NCBI GenBank assembly: GCA_008933995.1
Contig: WARS01000051.1
Coordinates: 496,001-560,000 of the forward strand
Length of the DNA: 64,000 nucleotides
DNA from: Datnioides undecimradiatus
Taxonomy: Eukaryota; Chordata; Actinopteri; Lobotiformes; Datnioididae
Direction of reading: 5' to 3'
Notes under the pieces: model-generated
What the model was told of the DNA's origin: nothing
The model's database searches: none
What the model saw: only the letters and a program-made list of their open reading frames with translations
Shown here: piece by piece, positions 25,350 to 38,815 of the stretch
Layout of the letters: every line of letters starts with the position of its first letter
Position numbering within the stretch: the first letter of the stretch is position 1
Program-made: the position numbers and the translations under genes

Positions 25350-25442
25350 CAGCTGGTTAAAAATTAGAAATTCAAACATCCCTTGCTCGAGGGCTTTAGC
25401 TGCTGAAACTGTACTATACGCTTGACTCTGTCTGACCTGCAT
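25350..25442 (-). CDS. Possible upstream exon of the nested gene
   Basis: A 31-codon frame runs from an ATG at 25442 to a good donor (CTG/GTAAGC) at 25350/25349. A 74-76 nt intron with a pyrimidine-rich 3' half follows, a typical compact fish intron size. The frame continues into the next exon only if the acceptor at 25274 (CACAGAG) is used and not the stronger one two bases earlier. The ATG context is poor. This may be an exon or a chance donor upstream of the real start at 25324. Confidence 0.2.
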
Positions 25443-28400
25443 ACATGAGTGATCAAGCTTTTTGGAGTGTGAAAGTGGCTATGAAGCGGCAGAGGCGAAT
25501 AAAGGAGACTAGTCAACTCCCTTCTGTTCTGTCTCCTCCAAAGCCCTTCTTTTGTTCTTAGATTTTGGCAGCGAGCCTCGAGTCCAGTCAACTTTCCCTG
25601 CAGTGATTTGTCTGTGACACATCAGTAGCTCACAGGGCCACTCAACGCTCTCATCTTAAAGAGTTTAGTTGGGAGTAGTGAGAGGTGAGCGCGAGTGCCA
25701 GCTACGTATCCTGCCTTTTGTTTTGAGTTGTCACATCAGAGGCAATTCTGCTCAGTATATAAGTCCATTTTCCCTCGCCGTCAGACAGATGGACAGGAAA
25801 GCAAGCAGCCAGGAATGCTGGGCACGATCCCTCTGACCAACTGTCTTCTAGTCTTCAGTAGATCTTATATTTGGAGATTCAGCCATAGGATAAATATTTC
25901 AGTGCATTGCATGCTGATGTAAATATGAGGCATTCATGCATACTTAAAATATATTATTTCAAATATAAAATTAAATATTTTTATAGAAAAGAATGAATAA
26001 TATTGTCATGTTGACATTTAGCCAAATTTGTAATCTGAGATGAAGCACTACAATGTTAAAAGCGGACTTTCTTGTAATATATCCTGTAGACTTCTAATAT
26101 ATTCTGTAGGCTCGTAGAACTTTATTTCATATATTTTTCAATAACTGAAGAACTAATGTGTTTATGGCATCTGTTATAATAATGGACATTCAGTACAGGG
26201 TAAAGCATTACAGTTTCAGCCATTTATGTAACCATCATAGACAATAATATACTTTCAAACATTACCATATCCACAGTGTCCATGAGTCAGATGTGTTTAT
26301 ATTCAGCTGCTAAAATCATACAATAAAAAGCTCTTCTAGCTACGTGCCAGGCCAAAGTCACTGAAATAGCTTTAACTGTCATTTTACTTTCTCATTCTAT
26401 ATGTATTACTGCAGTGCTTCTTCCTGCTGTGCCTCCCATGGAGCCTTCCTATTCGGTGACTCACTTACCCCCTCCCTCCCATGTGCAAATATGCACACTG
26501 TCCCTTTACATAATGCCTACAGCCAATTTCACTTTCACTCTAGTGAACAAGACCGAAACATTGGCTTGGTACACCCTCCACCCCAACTCCTATCCTCAGT
26601 ATTCCTGCCTTATGGTTCAATGATCACTGTCTCATTGGAGGATGGAGCAGAGCCTATGTTACCATTGCCACGTCCACATAAGGGAATGATGAATGTTTCA
26701 GTCCAGTAGCAGACTGGAGAAGAGGTCAGGTTGGTTCTGGACAATAATGCATAAATCTCAGGCAGAAATGGATGTCTCTAATCCCTAGCAAGAGCTGGAG
26801 ACCCTCTTTTGGGTACAGTACAATCACAGGCCAAAACTCATCCCCTCACACATTCAGCCGTTTATGCAGTGCTGTAGTTGGAGTGCATTTCACCCACATT
26901 CTGTGTCTGGGAAAACGCATTGCAATAAATAGAAATCACATTTCTTCTCCTGTGTTAAACTTTCTAACAAAGCTGATGTCCAGCAGACAGATTTTGTGAG
27001 AAAGGCGGAGGTGGTTGCAAAGTAAATCCTCAGGTAAACTTTGTGTACTGTGCTGCTGCAGGTGCCACCTTGGCTTTAAGAGAGATTTAACAAACTAGTG
27101 CCTTTGCAGTCATGATGGTTTGCTGTGTTTTCTGATGATTTTCTGGTGCATGCTGCAGTGGTTTACCTTAACAGAGAAAGCCACAGTCGAAGTTTGTGCT
27201 GTGTGCCTCTGTGATCTTTCTGTCTCTTTGGTTTTCTTGGTTGTGGATGTGAATCATCCTGTAAACCTGTCTCGGGCTGTTTTCACGCAAAGCATTTACA
27301 GAGGAATTTGTGTGAACTCTGGAGCATTTATTCCATTAGTGTGGTTCACTGTGGCAGGTCAGAACAATACCATGCAGTATTTTCTGATATGTTTCAACAT
27401 GGATGTCACCAAATAACTGCACTTACATGACTGAAAGAGCAAGACTTATTCCTTTTTCAGAAGAAAGGTAGTCTGGTTCATTAAGAGTGCGAATTTATTC
27501 TGGGCCAGGTACAAGGATGCTTACAAAACAACAGGTGATGACATATGAGCTGAGAGTTACTCATCCTTGGAAAGCAGAGCAAATCAAATTGAAGCGAGGG
27601 CAAACCACAGTCTAGACTGATTCTCATATCCTGATATTGTTTCATGTGCTCCTATTTGAAATGACGACCACAGACAAGTCCATCATCTTTACCCAGAGCA
27701 CAAAGCAGTGCTCAGAATAATGTTATTCACGTTCCCATATTTTTTTACTCAAAACTCTTGCACCTTTATGACCGTATCGCTGATTTTTACTGGCCGGGTT
27801 ATGTATGTTTATGCGTCTGTAGTTTGTCTTGATTATAAAAGTGTAAATATGTTTGAGAGGAGTGCTGTACACATAAAGTTATTATTACTTGATTCCCTTT
27901 GCTAGGAACATGAATTATGGAATGCAAATAGTCGAAGCTGCTTGAGGTAATTTGCATCAGCATTGAAAAACAATAGACATTGTAATAGCTTTCGAGTTAA
28001 GATCTATCTTTTCTCCTCAACATCTATCTTCTCTACAATATTGGATTTTCAGCTCTCCGAGTTGAACGCAGTGGCCCAAAGCAGCAGCAGCCGTCACCCA
28101 CCTTACCCCCTTATTTCTCTGACATTAAAGGCAATAAGATAATGGAGCTCTTGCTAGCAAAGACCCAGCTAATAAACCTGGGGGGCATCCACTAGGATAC
28201 ATTATGGATTTGATAGCAATAAGTCGGTGTATAACTAATTCAGAGAGAGGGATTTATTATTGGGGATTTGATAGTGGGGGTTTTCTTTCTTGCGAATGAA
28301 GTCTTTCTTCACAATTAAACAAGTACTTCATTAATACAGCTTGTGTTGTGTTGTGCATGTCTTCTTAGACAGATTCATGTATCAAATATACCTGTTCTGC

Positions 28401-31400
28401 AGTAAGAGTCTGCTAGCGTGCCTGATAGTGTTTGCCATCCTTTATTACCCGCTGGTAATAAAAAATAGTATTGTAGCGCATCAGGCCAAGAAATATATTG
28501 CAATAGATAACATATTGCTTAGAGTTACAGGATAGAGCACATGGAGAGCTGACTAGGTCCTTTTTAATGTTATTTGGATATTGAATCACATATTGTTTGG
28601 TACCTTAATGTAGCACAATGCTGCATAGAGATGTATCCAAATATAACCCAGATACAATTCCTCTATGCTAAGTAAATTAAAGTCAGACCAGTGTATTCTG
28701 TGACATTAGAGTAGAATAATGTTACTCCATAAAAAGCTTTACAGGGTTTTTAGGTCGCACAAGTGAACAATATTTACATTTACCCCTCCTGATCAACACT
28801 GTGCTAGTTCACTTGGACAGCTCAACCGAAAATCCATCGGCCTGGCAGATGGTAATGTACACATTCATTCTGACATTCATCACTTACTGACTGTAGGGAG
28901 CTGAACCGCTGTGGGCTCGCTACCATCAACAGCTCCTGCCTCAGAGTGTGGTGGCATTTTTGGAGATCTATGAGGGTGTTTATGAGCAGCTTGAAAAGGG
29001 CATTTTGCAGATTTATGGATGACAAGGCTAAATGATCTATGGAAAACAGGGAGGAGGGAAAAGAGTGGTTGGTGTTGATTGGAGAGACTGTTTTGGGCAG
29101 CGCGTGTTTTTGTGTGTGTTTGAGAGGGGTGTGTCCATCCCTCCCAATCCCATGATTTCAGGGACCTTCTACAGTGCAATTTGACAGGGACAGGAGGAGG
29201 TGGAGGGTGGGGGGATATAAATGAATAAGTAAAAAGGTCACGTCAAGCCATTTTCATAAAAGCTCATTAACTTTTATTTGCTGCAAAAGATGTCTGTGTA
29301 ATTAGAATAACAGAGATTGAGCTAATGAAATTACAATAAACAGTGGTGGAGTGGAACCAAAAAATAATAATGCACAGCTCACACGTCTGAGACTTAACTG
29401 CACATTATTGGCAGGTGACCTTTCAAGGAGATGAGGTAGATCCCAGGTGTGTTTTGTAAGGTCTTGCTTTAGCTTGTGTGTATGCATTCATATATGTCTC
29501 ATCTTTGTGTTCACTGACTGTTTGAGCACACAGGATTTCCTCTTGCGTGTGCGACAGGGTGATACAGTAAGAAAGCAGTTTTTATTGCTGCTCCGACCTT
29601 TATTTATTGGCCCTATCATTGTCTGCCGGTGAAGAAGTCGAATAATAAACGGCAAGTTATCGAACTGGCAATTCTCCACACATTGGTCAATAAAATGAGC
29701 AATGCGAAGCTCAGATTTGTCATTTATTAGCAGCTTTAATAGCGAGGGTGGCTACACTCATACCTGGTTCACAGAATACAGTGCAGATATTGCCATGTCC
29801 CTCTGCGTTGCAGTGTCATATGAACAAAAGCAGGGAGAATAAAGGCTTCTACTGCGGCCCGAACACAACATGTACTGATTTCAGTAATTGGCACAATTTC
29901 TACCTGTGAAGAAGGAGCTAATTAGTGAAATGTGCACGGTGCAGTGGTGAGGAGAAGCTGCACTCTCCCAGTTTTACGTGCTCAGACGTTGTGGTGGACA
30001 TGATTGGACACCAGGGCTCCACTCCCATATATTATTGACAGCTTGCGAGTATAGGGATCACTGTGTCATTAGCAAGAGCAAGCCATAAATGATGAATGAT
30101 ACCTGATGTTACATTTGTAAGAGGTGAACGAGTAAAGCTCGGTCAGTTTAATCACCTCATTGGCCTGATGTCTGTCTTTGACCTTCAGAAAGGGAAGTCA
30201 TTCAGTTGGAGCAGTGATGCTGAGTAAAAGAAAATTTTCTATTTTTCAAGAATTAAAAGCATGTGTGTAATGGATGAATTGGTGAAAGAAGGAAGGTTAT
30301 CATATGGATGAAAATTGCAGGGAAGTCGCATCAACACCACCCGAGTGTTGTTCCTACACCTCACCTTTCTAACCTGCGTGATACCTGGCTTGGTTCCATA
30401 GATATGAGGGAGATTTGTCAGCCTCCCTGTTTGTTCGCTGTGTGTGCTGATAGCCTGGCAGCCTGTTTGTTTGTTTATTCCCTGTCTAGGTCAAAGCAGA
30501 TGCCCTCGCTCTTCTTCTCTGCCTTTCCTCTCTCTCACCAAGCCTCTGAATTTCAGTCTCTGAACTCATACAGGCCCTGTTGCGCTGACCTTTTCAGACA
30601 AATATATGTGCTGTAAGGTAATGTCACAACAGCCAATTCTCAGATCCAATGTACACTGTCTAAAGAAGCTGAGGGTTGTCTCTAATGGCGGATATACTCT
30701 TGAATTGACCGTTCTATTGAAAAAGACGTAAAGGTGAAGTTGCATTGGTTTCCTAAAGTGACCGATTCAAAACGTTAACCTGCAAAGGGAACAACACTGA
30801 ACAGTTTGCAAGACATTATATGGACGTTAGATTCTGTAAATCTACTAGTAAATTACACTTTTCCTCAAACTTCATGAAGTTAATTTAAAAAGTTACATCA
30901 CATTTTGTATTTTCTTCACATTGCTATTTTTTTTTCTCTGAGGCTACAAAGAAACAGCTGCAATAGGCTTATGCTGACCTTGCCGACCTCATCTTTTTGA
31001 CTATTATTGTGTGTTGAATGTCAAAAATGAATGAGAGATTTTTCAGTGCATTTAAACATAGGCTAGCATATTGAAAAGGAAATAGCTGGGACAGATCATG
31101 TCCTGCAGACTAGTGGGCTCTGAGAGACAGATTATCCTCTTGATCACTCTGTGAGATCTTTCATGAACATGCTTTGATGTGCTGGTGGTACCATGAGGAT
31201 TTAAATCCTGCAGATGAGAACCTTACAAGCGGATTTTCATTGTGTCCTCTGCCACAGCATTCAGAAATGGTCAGTTGACCTGAATCATTTGAAGCCTGAA
31301 CCCGATGCATCACCTGGCAGTATACAACCTTGACTTGTCAATAAGAAGCTCTACATCATTGCACTCATCTGAAATGTTTCAATGTGCTCAAGTGGTTTTC

Positions 31401-34321
31401 TGTCTCACAGATCCATTCAGATACAATGTGTACTGCAAAGGTCAACAACATAATAACATGTTGGAAATGAAGCCTACTGACAACAAAGTTTGTTTTAAAT
31501 GAAGCCTGAAGTATTAGCTTCTGTACGTTCATGTCATAACTACTGCAAACTTATTACTTATTATTACTGTAAATATTAGCAAGCTGTTTAAAAGTATACC
31601 TGTGTTTCAGTTATTCCAGTGTTAACTCTAACTTAAATTGTTTTTTATGAAATCACCCTTATTTCAGATTTTGACATATAAAGTATACATCTTCTCTTCT
31701 TTTTTTATGTTTCGGGCTTAATATAATTGACACCCTTGGAGGGCATTATTCACAGAAATATATGTGATTAATGAAAATTGAACATTTTATATGCATTTGT
31801 TTGTTTCTTTTTCATGATATGAATAAAGCCAGCATTATTTACACCTATGATAGCATTTGTATTTATGTCTTCCAGTTCCAATATACCAATAGCAAATGCT
31901 ACAACGAGTGAGTAATGAGAACTCTCTCCATGATTGCCATTGTTGCCATACTACTAGTTAGCAATCTTTATCTATAGGTTGGGATCACCTCACCCTGTTA
32001 AGGGAAATCTGTTTCAAAATGTGCAGACAAGCTAGTTTCATTTTCTGATCTGCAGCAGCCCTGATCATCTCCACACAAGACAACAGCCTTATTACCCAAC
32101 CGCTTGATCTCTACAGGAGAACAAGCTCCTGCTGCGACATACTTCTCTAAAATAGCTCTATCCATTTTCAGATTCTCTGGTGAAATCTCATGTGGGTAGG
32201 GGGATTATGACAGTGTGCAGGGAAACATACTTGAACCCAAGCAGACACTCACGCTAGCACACATTGAGATAATGTAGGTCAACACACTCCTATTCCCACA
32301 TGTACGGTACATACAGACACACGCACTGCGTATTGCTTTACTGACAGACACCTTGAAGGAAGGCAGGCGATGGAGTGCCGCAGGCTACCAACTGTTCCAA
32401 AAAACTTCACATATTACCTGCGTTGTTGACTTTCTGAATGCATATTTTCACTGAGACAGCAGCATTTTTGGCACAGCGGTGAGTTAGACACACATTGGCA
32501 CCTGGCAAGATAGTTGACTAGGTGTTGAAACTGTGGGGCAATCGTTTTGACAATGCCATGTCTATATATTTTTTTGTCTTTATTTGGGCAGGTTCAAACT
32601 CGGTGAGCTGGTACTTTTTTCTGTAGCCTCCACACTTTTAAGATTTTTTTTCTTCTATCTCTCTAACTGACAAAGACACAGCCTCTTAAAGCTGATGGAA
32701 CTTGAAAGCTCAGCATTTCATTTTCACACTTGTGCCAACATCTTTCACATCTCTTTCTTCAGAGGTGAACAACAGATAAATACTGGACTTGCAGCGCTGT
32801 AATGCAGCAGATGAGTGACCACTTACCCCCTGTATTTGACCTTTTTACCAACAACTGTACTTCATATAGTTTGACTTTTCAGATATTTTTGTCTGTGGCT
32901 GAAAGGTGGCTTTGTCCAAGCTGAGGGCAGTTGATGAATACAGTGGGTCATTTGTAATGGGCTCAAATGTGCTTTTAAATGTAACATGAAAGGAACATGG
33001 TGTGCTTTATAGTTATCCATTATGTAAATTAATTTGACCTTTTCAGCAGGTAAATAACCCCAGGTTTGACAGAGAGTTGCCATAACAACCACACAACATC
33101 TTGGCCCATGATACAGTGAAATTCCCACCAGGAATTACAAGATGCCACACTAAAAAAACAGCGAAGCAGATACAATATGTATTATTATATTATACTGTTA
33201 TTTTTATTAACATACCAATGTATCATAAATGTGGTAGCTCAGTTTAGTCTGCTAAGTAGATTATCACCCCAAAGATGCCTTCAGTGTGTCTTCAGGTTGC
33301 AAGATATTTTCATCATGCACCAAAGTTGCTTTTTTTGTTGAAAGCAGTAAGACAGCTTTCCAGGAAACCCATGAAACTTTGTGAGTCGCAAACTAGTACT
33401 TGAGTCTGTACTATACATTCTGTACTTTGTACGCACGCAGTGAAGCAGCCCTCAGAAGGGGCCAGTAAACCTGCAAATTTAGAACAGGAAGTGGAGATGT
33501 ATTTGGTGGATAATTCAATAGATACATAGTGTGATTTTAATTGGATGGGTTTCTGTGATGCAAACAAGGTGAAATAGCGGATAATGTATACATGTATATT
33601 TTACAAACTAGTGGGAAAAAAATCATTCTCTCTCAAACTTGAATGTAGGGCTTTCAGGTGATTGTCATAGTGGAGGTCTGTAGTAAAGCACTGAGCATTA
33701 TATTTATGAGACATTAAACCACTGGCTGGTTATGTCATTCCGTTTCCTATTTCTTTTGGCCTGCTGTTGTGGAGGGCAAAATATTCTCCCAAGTCCGAGA
33801 GGAAAATGATGGGTGGTTCTCTGCAGCACATTGTTGTGCACATAACACCTCATCTTTTAAAGCTGTAGAGAAACAAATCAATACTCCAGCTCACCTGCGT
33901 TCATAAGGTTTTGGTCTTTCTTTAGCTTTTGCAAACAAAGAAAAAAAATATTTTTTCCCCTTTCTGCCTACTTTGTATTTAATTCTTGCACTGTGTACTT
34001 TTCTATTTTAGAATCCCTTCGTCCATGTAATCCAGGGGCCTCAGGGCTACACCGGGCAGTTCCAGACAAAGTCACATTAGCTTCTCTTGACCTCACAGCT
34101 GTAATCGGCTCTGGGGGGAGGTTGGGGTGGATGCGGGGGTGGGGTTCATGGTGTTTTGCAAGAGTCCCATGCTCAGCGTTAATAGTTTAGCAGGCATGAG
34201 GCAGTGAGTGAAGAGTGGGGACGTGAGCGTTACAACAGCTTACCTGGCGATTACAGCATCAGCAGTTGACTCACAGTACAACCCCACCGGATTTGAGTGT
34301 CATTTCCCTAACATGGTATTC

Positions 34322-34325
<4 letters not shown>
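25443..34325. other. Presumed nrxn2 intron, no gene recognised
   Basis: This is AT-rich unique sequence with only short chance open frames on both strands. A TATATAAG lies on the + strand near 25756, upstream of nothing recognisable. A short imperfect tandem duplication lies near 26074-26117. I see no exon with matched acceptor and donor. Confidence 0.6.

Positions 34326-34353
<28 letters not shown>
34326..34353. repeat. AT microsatellite
   Basis: This is an uninterrupted (AT)14 run. Confidence 0.95.
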
Positions 34354-34357
<4 letters not shown>

Positions 34358-35944
34358 ATCCATTTGCACATATAAAATAAAGCCTAAAACATTCTTTTCT
34401 TTTTTTCTGTAGTACTTAGGTAGTCAGTGACTTCTGGATAGTTATCAGATAGGCAAGGATTGAGCTGTGGCTCTCCATCTAAGCACACACTTAGGGAGGA
34501 TCCTGACCGTTTGAGTGGCTGTCACTATAATTGGAACATCTTGTGTTCCAATAATTAGGCAGTTAGCATCAGATGACACGCTATGAACATTTTTCTTCCT
34601 GTACTTTCTATCTTTCTGGTTTTGTACTGTCTGCTGTGGCTTTGTTGCGTCTGCAGGCACATGGCAGAATCCTGCGCATCACAATGCCCGGCTCCAAGTA
34701 TGCTGTGCGCCCCATGGATTTTATTGCAGTGTCTCCAGGGCGAGGTGTTTCCCATCATACTGTACATTGTCTAGAAGTCTATTTCAGAGATGGATGAGAA
34801 GGAATGGATATTGGCGGCCTTCTTTTTTCTTTTCGAAATCCCCAACAATACCAGCCATGTTGTGGGACTGGAGAGACTGGCTAGCTCAATCCTAACTCAA
34901 TCGAGGATCATCAGCAATTGTCACTAAATCAGCCCCTTTAGTCTTTAGCTTCTCTCTCAATTCATTACAAGTGAATGGGCTTTTATTGGCGTGACCATTT
35001 TAACAGGGACTCAGGGAGTGTGTGGAAGCTTGTAAGGCTGGATCGACACAGGCAATTTACGAGGGGATCGACGGGCGACTTCAGGCCAAAACCAGCACAA
35101 AACAAACAGCCAGAGAGAGCGAAAGAGAGATTAAGAGATTTGTCACCCCCCACCCCCCAACCAATGGTTCCTCCTTTTTTATTATCCCTCCATTTTTTTG
35201 TTCTCAGCTTGTTTGTTTTGCTCACCCCCCTTCAATCTTGGATGCTGTTGGTTTTCCAGGCTTCCTTGCTGCTTTTTGCACTTTTTTTTCCCTCTTTTCT
35301 TTCTCTGGCAGTCTTCCCAACAAATTCGAACATGTCCTCCACTGAGACTGATATTCAAACTGTAATGTTGAACTCCACATTTTTTGGAAAACTATCCAGA
35401 TAATCCATATATATTTAAAAGCCCCTTCATCAAAAAAACAAACAAAAATCCCCCCCAAAACAAACATTAAGCGCACTACGACTGCTATTTTTTAGCCTTT
35501 ATACCTGAAGGTGGCATTGAGGACAGGAAGTCTAAGGTATCCGACGATGAATACAGTACATTATGTCTTCATTCTCTGTATTTGACCCAACCAGTGATTC
35601 ATACCACACGCTGAGTATGACGCATCATCTTTGCTTTCAAGTCATGCTTGACCTCTTTTAAAGTGACTTCTGTGTCAAATTCCTTCACAGTCCAGAATGT
35701 GCTCTGACATCCTCAAAGTGGAGATTAATTCAGCCTTAACATTTACTCTCGGCAGTTGTACAACACCCTGATCATAGTATTTCCCTTTATAAATTAGTGA
35801 TTCTAAGAAAGATGCAATTAGTAAATAAAATATAAAAAATGACTTTTGTCTAATGTAGAACACAACTTGTGTAGAACAGACCATCCGGTTTTCTGTTAAT
35901 TTGTGGAACAAGGTGCAATTAAACTGTTTTTACTCTGTTCCATG
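34354..35944. other. Presumed nrxn2 intron, no gene recognised
   Basis: Contains CT-rich sequence at about 35160-35320 and a C/A-rich homopolymer patch around 35430-35460. The open frames here reflect composition. No convincing exon was seen. Confidence 0.6.
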
Positions 35945-36460
35945 AACGCAGCGTGGCCTGGCAACAAGCAAGCAGCAGATGCTAGCTGTAAGTGTTGTGA
36001 GTTAGTATACTAAGTTACATCATGCGATCAGCAGCGGGGCCGCACCTACAAGCATTTTTATGCGTACTTGCACTGGCATGGCTGCAATGGTGCCTGCACG
36101 CATTTATGTGTTGTCACCAGGGATCCCAAACTTCATCATAAAGCAAAATCTGTGTCAAAGCCAAGCTTGATGTTAAGGATCATCAAGTGCCAAACAGAAT
36201 TGTTAGCAGTGAAAAGCTCTCTGTTAAAAAAGGGAAGTGCATCAGATGAAGAGGGCACGGTTGGCTGTTTTCTCTGACATTTGCAACAGTGTGCACTGTG
36301 AATTTCTCCCAGGACCAGACTGTCAATGGAGAGCCCTGCTACACCATTTGGAGGTGTCTAAGGGAGGAAATTTGGCACAAACAACCCAAACTGTGTGCAA
36401 TGTGATGGCACTGTCAAAGCAGTGCAGGTGCACAGCATGGTTAAGATACCTGGATTTCTT
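35945..36460 (+). pseudogene. Decayed kinase-like sequence, copy 1
   Basis: This region is a diverged direct copy of 38440-38815. Shared landmarks, in order, include AGTATAC, TGGCATG, a TGCAC-CATTT-TCA block, AAATCTGTG, GGTTG-TGTTTTCTC and CAGACTGTCAAT. The stretch around 36113-36136 reads VVTRDPKL in one frame, at the place where copy 2 reads IIIMDLKPSN. Together these resemble the catalytic loop HRDLKPxN of protein kinases. An upstream stretch at 35945-35968 reads NAAWPGNK, reminiscent of a kinase subdomain III-IV region such as that of mos. Frames are broken by stops and indels, so it is not functional. The kinase origin is an inference from two degenerate copies. Confidence 0.35.
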
Positions 36461-36919
36461 TTGGCTGCACCAACACAATCCTGAATCACACCCTGCTTTG
36501 TGATGTAAGCTCTTAATGGAAAAACATCATTTTGTAATAGTTACGCCAAACATATTGTCCAACCCTACGGATATCTCATGGAAAACTACATCCAGTATTC
36601 AGGTTTTATGTGTCACTCCTTTTCTGACATCACAGTGCACTTTCTTCAAAACAAATGTAAGATCACAGATGAGTCGAAGGAGCACTCCAAAGAACACATT
36701 TCCTCATGGTGGCCTGAAGCTTCACTGAATGACCCTGGAAAATTAGTTCTGTTGCACTGGTAACTGCAGCTTTTTTCCCTGCTCAGCTTGTTATTTCATC
36801 CAAATGTGTAGATTTTTATGCAGTGCCCCACCCTTAAACAACAGTCCTCAATCTCATCCTGCTTCTTATTTCACATAAGAGATAAGGCCTCTGCCAAGGT
36901 TTCTTACATCTCATATCTC

Positions 36920-37015
36920 CCTCGCCCCCCCTTGGTACTCCACTCCCTCCCTCTCCCACTCCTCTCTTTTCCCATTATCTCCCCCCTCACTCCCATCCTC
37001 CCTGTCTTCCTAGCT
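36920..37015. repeat. CT-rich low-complexity tract
   Basis: This is a dense run of CCCTCC, CTCT and CCCC motifs on the + strand, with no coding content. Confidence 0.7.
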
Positions 37016-38439
37016 TTGCAAAGATAAGATTTGCTCTCCCCAGTGAATTCTTGGTGTCGATACTAATGTGCTGCTATCATCGATGAACTGTCAGACCACC
37101 TCCTCCCGTCCTGCACTACTCCTCTGCTGACCTTCCTGCAGCAATTATGAAAAAAAAATCTCATGACACATGCATGTTCCATAAGACTGAATTATATGAA
37201 CACACGGTTGAATGCAGAGTGACGGATTAATAAAATATTTCCTTTTACGTTCTTCACACGGAACTTTCTTCCACCATGCCTCAAATGAATCAGAGGCTTT
37301 TTTTAATTCATAAAAAGACTACCATGTAGCTGAAATAAACATGATAGAGACACATCATTAGATCACAGAAGAGCACATGATGAGAGAGGATCAGCCCGCT
37401 CCGTCAGGGGTCTGGAAGAGAAATGGAGCAGCAAACATGTCACTTAATGTGTGTTGATGTGTCTTTGCTCACAGTTGTTGGGCTCAGGGAGGGATCTGAG
37501 TGGCTGCCAGCTAACAGTTAGTGACGTCAATGAGGTGGATCTAGCGTCGTTGGTTGAAGCTAACTGTATGTGTCATTTTGGTTATCCAAATTACCTCACA
37601 ACATCACACATACAGTACATATAGTATTTTTAGCACTGGAAACCCCAATGGGAAACAAATCTCGACCCTCGGCACCAGCTACGCATAGAAACGACTTTGC
37701 ATTGTGCCTTTGCCAGAAGGATAGAGACTTGAGATGCTGAGCCCAATGGGTGAAATGTCACCACAATGCTTTGACGTCAAATGAATCGTTTGACTTTTTC
37801 TTTACACTGGTCACACAGGCTGAGAGCATGAACGAAACTTAAAAACAGTAAAATCTCCAAAGTGTAGCAGCCGCACTTACAGCTGATGTCTAATCACCGC
37901 TGATGGCTCAGAAAGTAGTTTCAAATAGGTAGTGACTTCACAGAGATTATGCTGGCAGGCTGTCTTGAATAGCCAATGATGTCAGCCCCTGTCTCATTTT
38001 CTCCCTTTAGGCCAGTTTTGCAGTCAATACTTTCAATTTTGTAAATGCTGGTTTTATTATAGGGCTGTTCACTGCTCTGTAGGAGCAAATGGCCTCTGTT
38101 TGACTAGGACTCCCCTTTGTGCTTCATAGCAGTTGCTTGAACTTCAAGGCTCCCAGTTAGATTATGTTTTTTGGGTTTATAAGTTGTATTTTGATTGGCA
38201 CCTGTGCACTCCAGGGCTCTCACATAAAACATTACTGCTTATGTGAAATAAGCATAGTGTGCTGTGTATGTGATCAGTGAGTGTCTGATTCGGCCTGAAA
38301 AACTCTGTTGTTCTTGTTTGACCATATGTGGATCGATGAATTCCCATTGCCTATTGCAGTGAACATACAAGAGGTTGGCAAATTGTTTTCTCACAGTGTT
38401 TTCACTTCTTAAATGCAACACCACCCAATATCGAGCACG
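37016..38439. other. Presumed nrxn2 intron between the two decayed copies
   Basis: Unique AT-rich sequence separates the two kinase-like copies. No gene or repeat was recognised. Confidence 0.6.
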
Positions 38440-38815
38440 AAATAATTGTGACTCAGTATACCGGGGTACGCTGCATGATCACCAGCTGGATCTATATTGT
38501 CACTTCCAGTGGCATGTCTGCAATCCTTTTCTTGCACATTTGCATATTATCATCATGGACCTCAAACCTTCAAACATCGAAATCTGTGCCAATCCCAAGT
38601 ATCATGTCACAGATGATCTCAGGAAAACCTGCACTATCTAAAAGAGAAGTCAGGTCAGTAGGGCATGCTGGTTGTTTTCTCCAGCATTCATGGTATTGTG
38701 GACAGGGTCAGACTGTCAATAGAAAGCTCTACTGCATGGTTCATGTAGCTGCTTTGGTTCCTGAACCTGTACTGATGGTACAGTGCAGATGCATAGTGCA
38801 TTAAAATGCAACTGT
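38440..38815 (+). pseudogene. Decayed kinase-like sequence, copy 2
   Basis: This copy keeps the better reading frame. From about 38450 to 38641 it is open and contains IIIMDLKPSN at about 38546-38575. The next Asp-Asp lies exactly where DFG is expected: thirteen residues after the Asn, as in p38 and mos kinases. The Phe and Gly of DFG are lost. Residues just before the loop (FLAHLH) fit the usual FLH/YLH of subdomain VIb. After the DFG position the frame is interrupted. The most similar pattern I can recall is mos, an intronless gene prone to give simple retrocopies. Loss of the key residues and the stops make it a pseudogene or repeat fragment. Confidence 0.35.

Noticed and set aside
33231..33300. 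tRNA A-box-like GGTAGCTCAGTT sequence
   Set aside because: There is no convincing B-box and no cloverleaf pairing in the following 80 bases, so I call neither a tRNA gene nor a tRNA-derived SINE.
34573..34797. + strand open frame beginning after a CTGCAG acceptor-like site near 34655
   Set aside because: No matching donor, no recognisable domain, and overlapping frames equally open.
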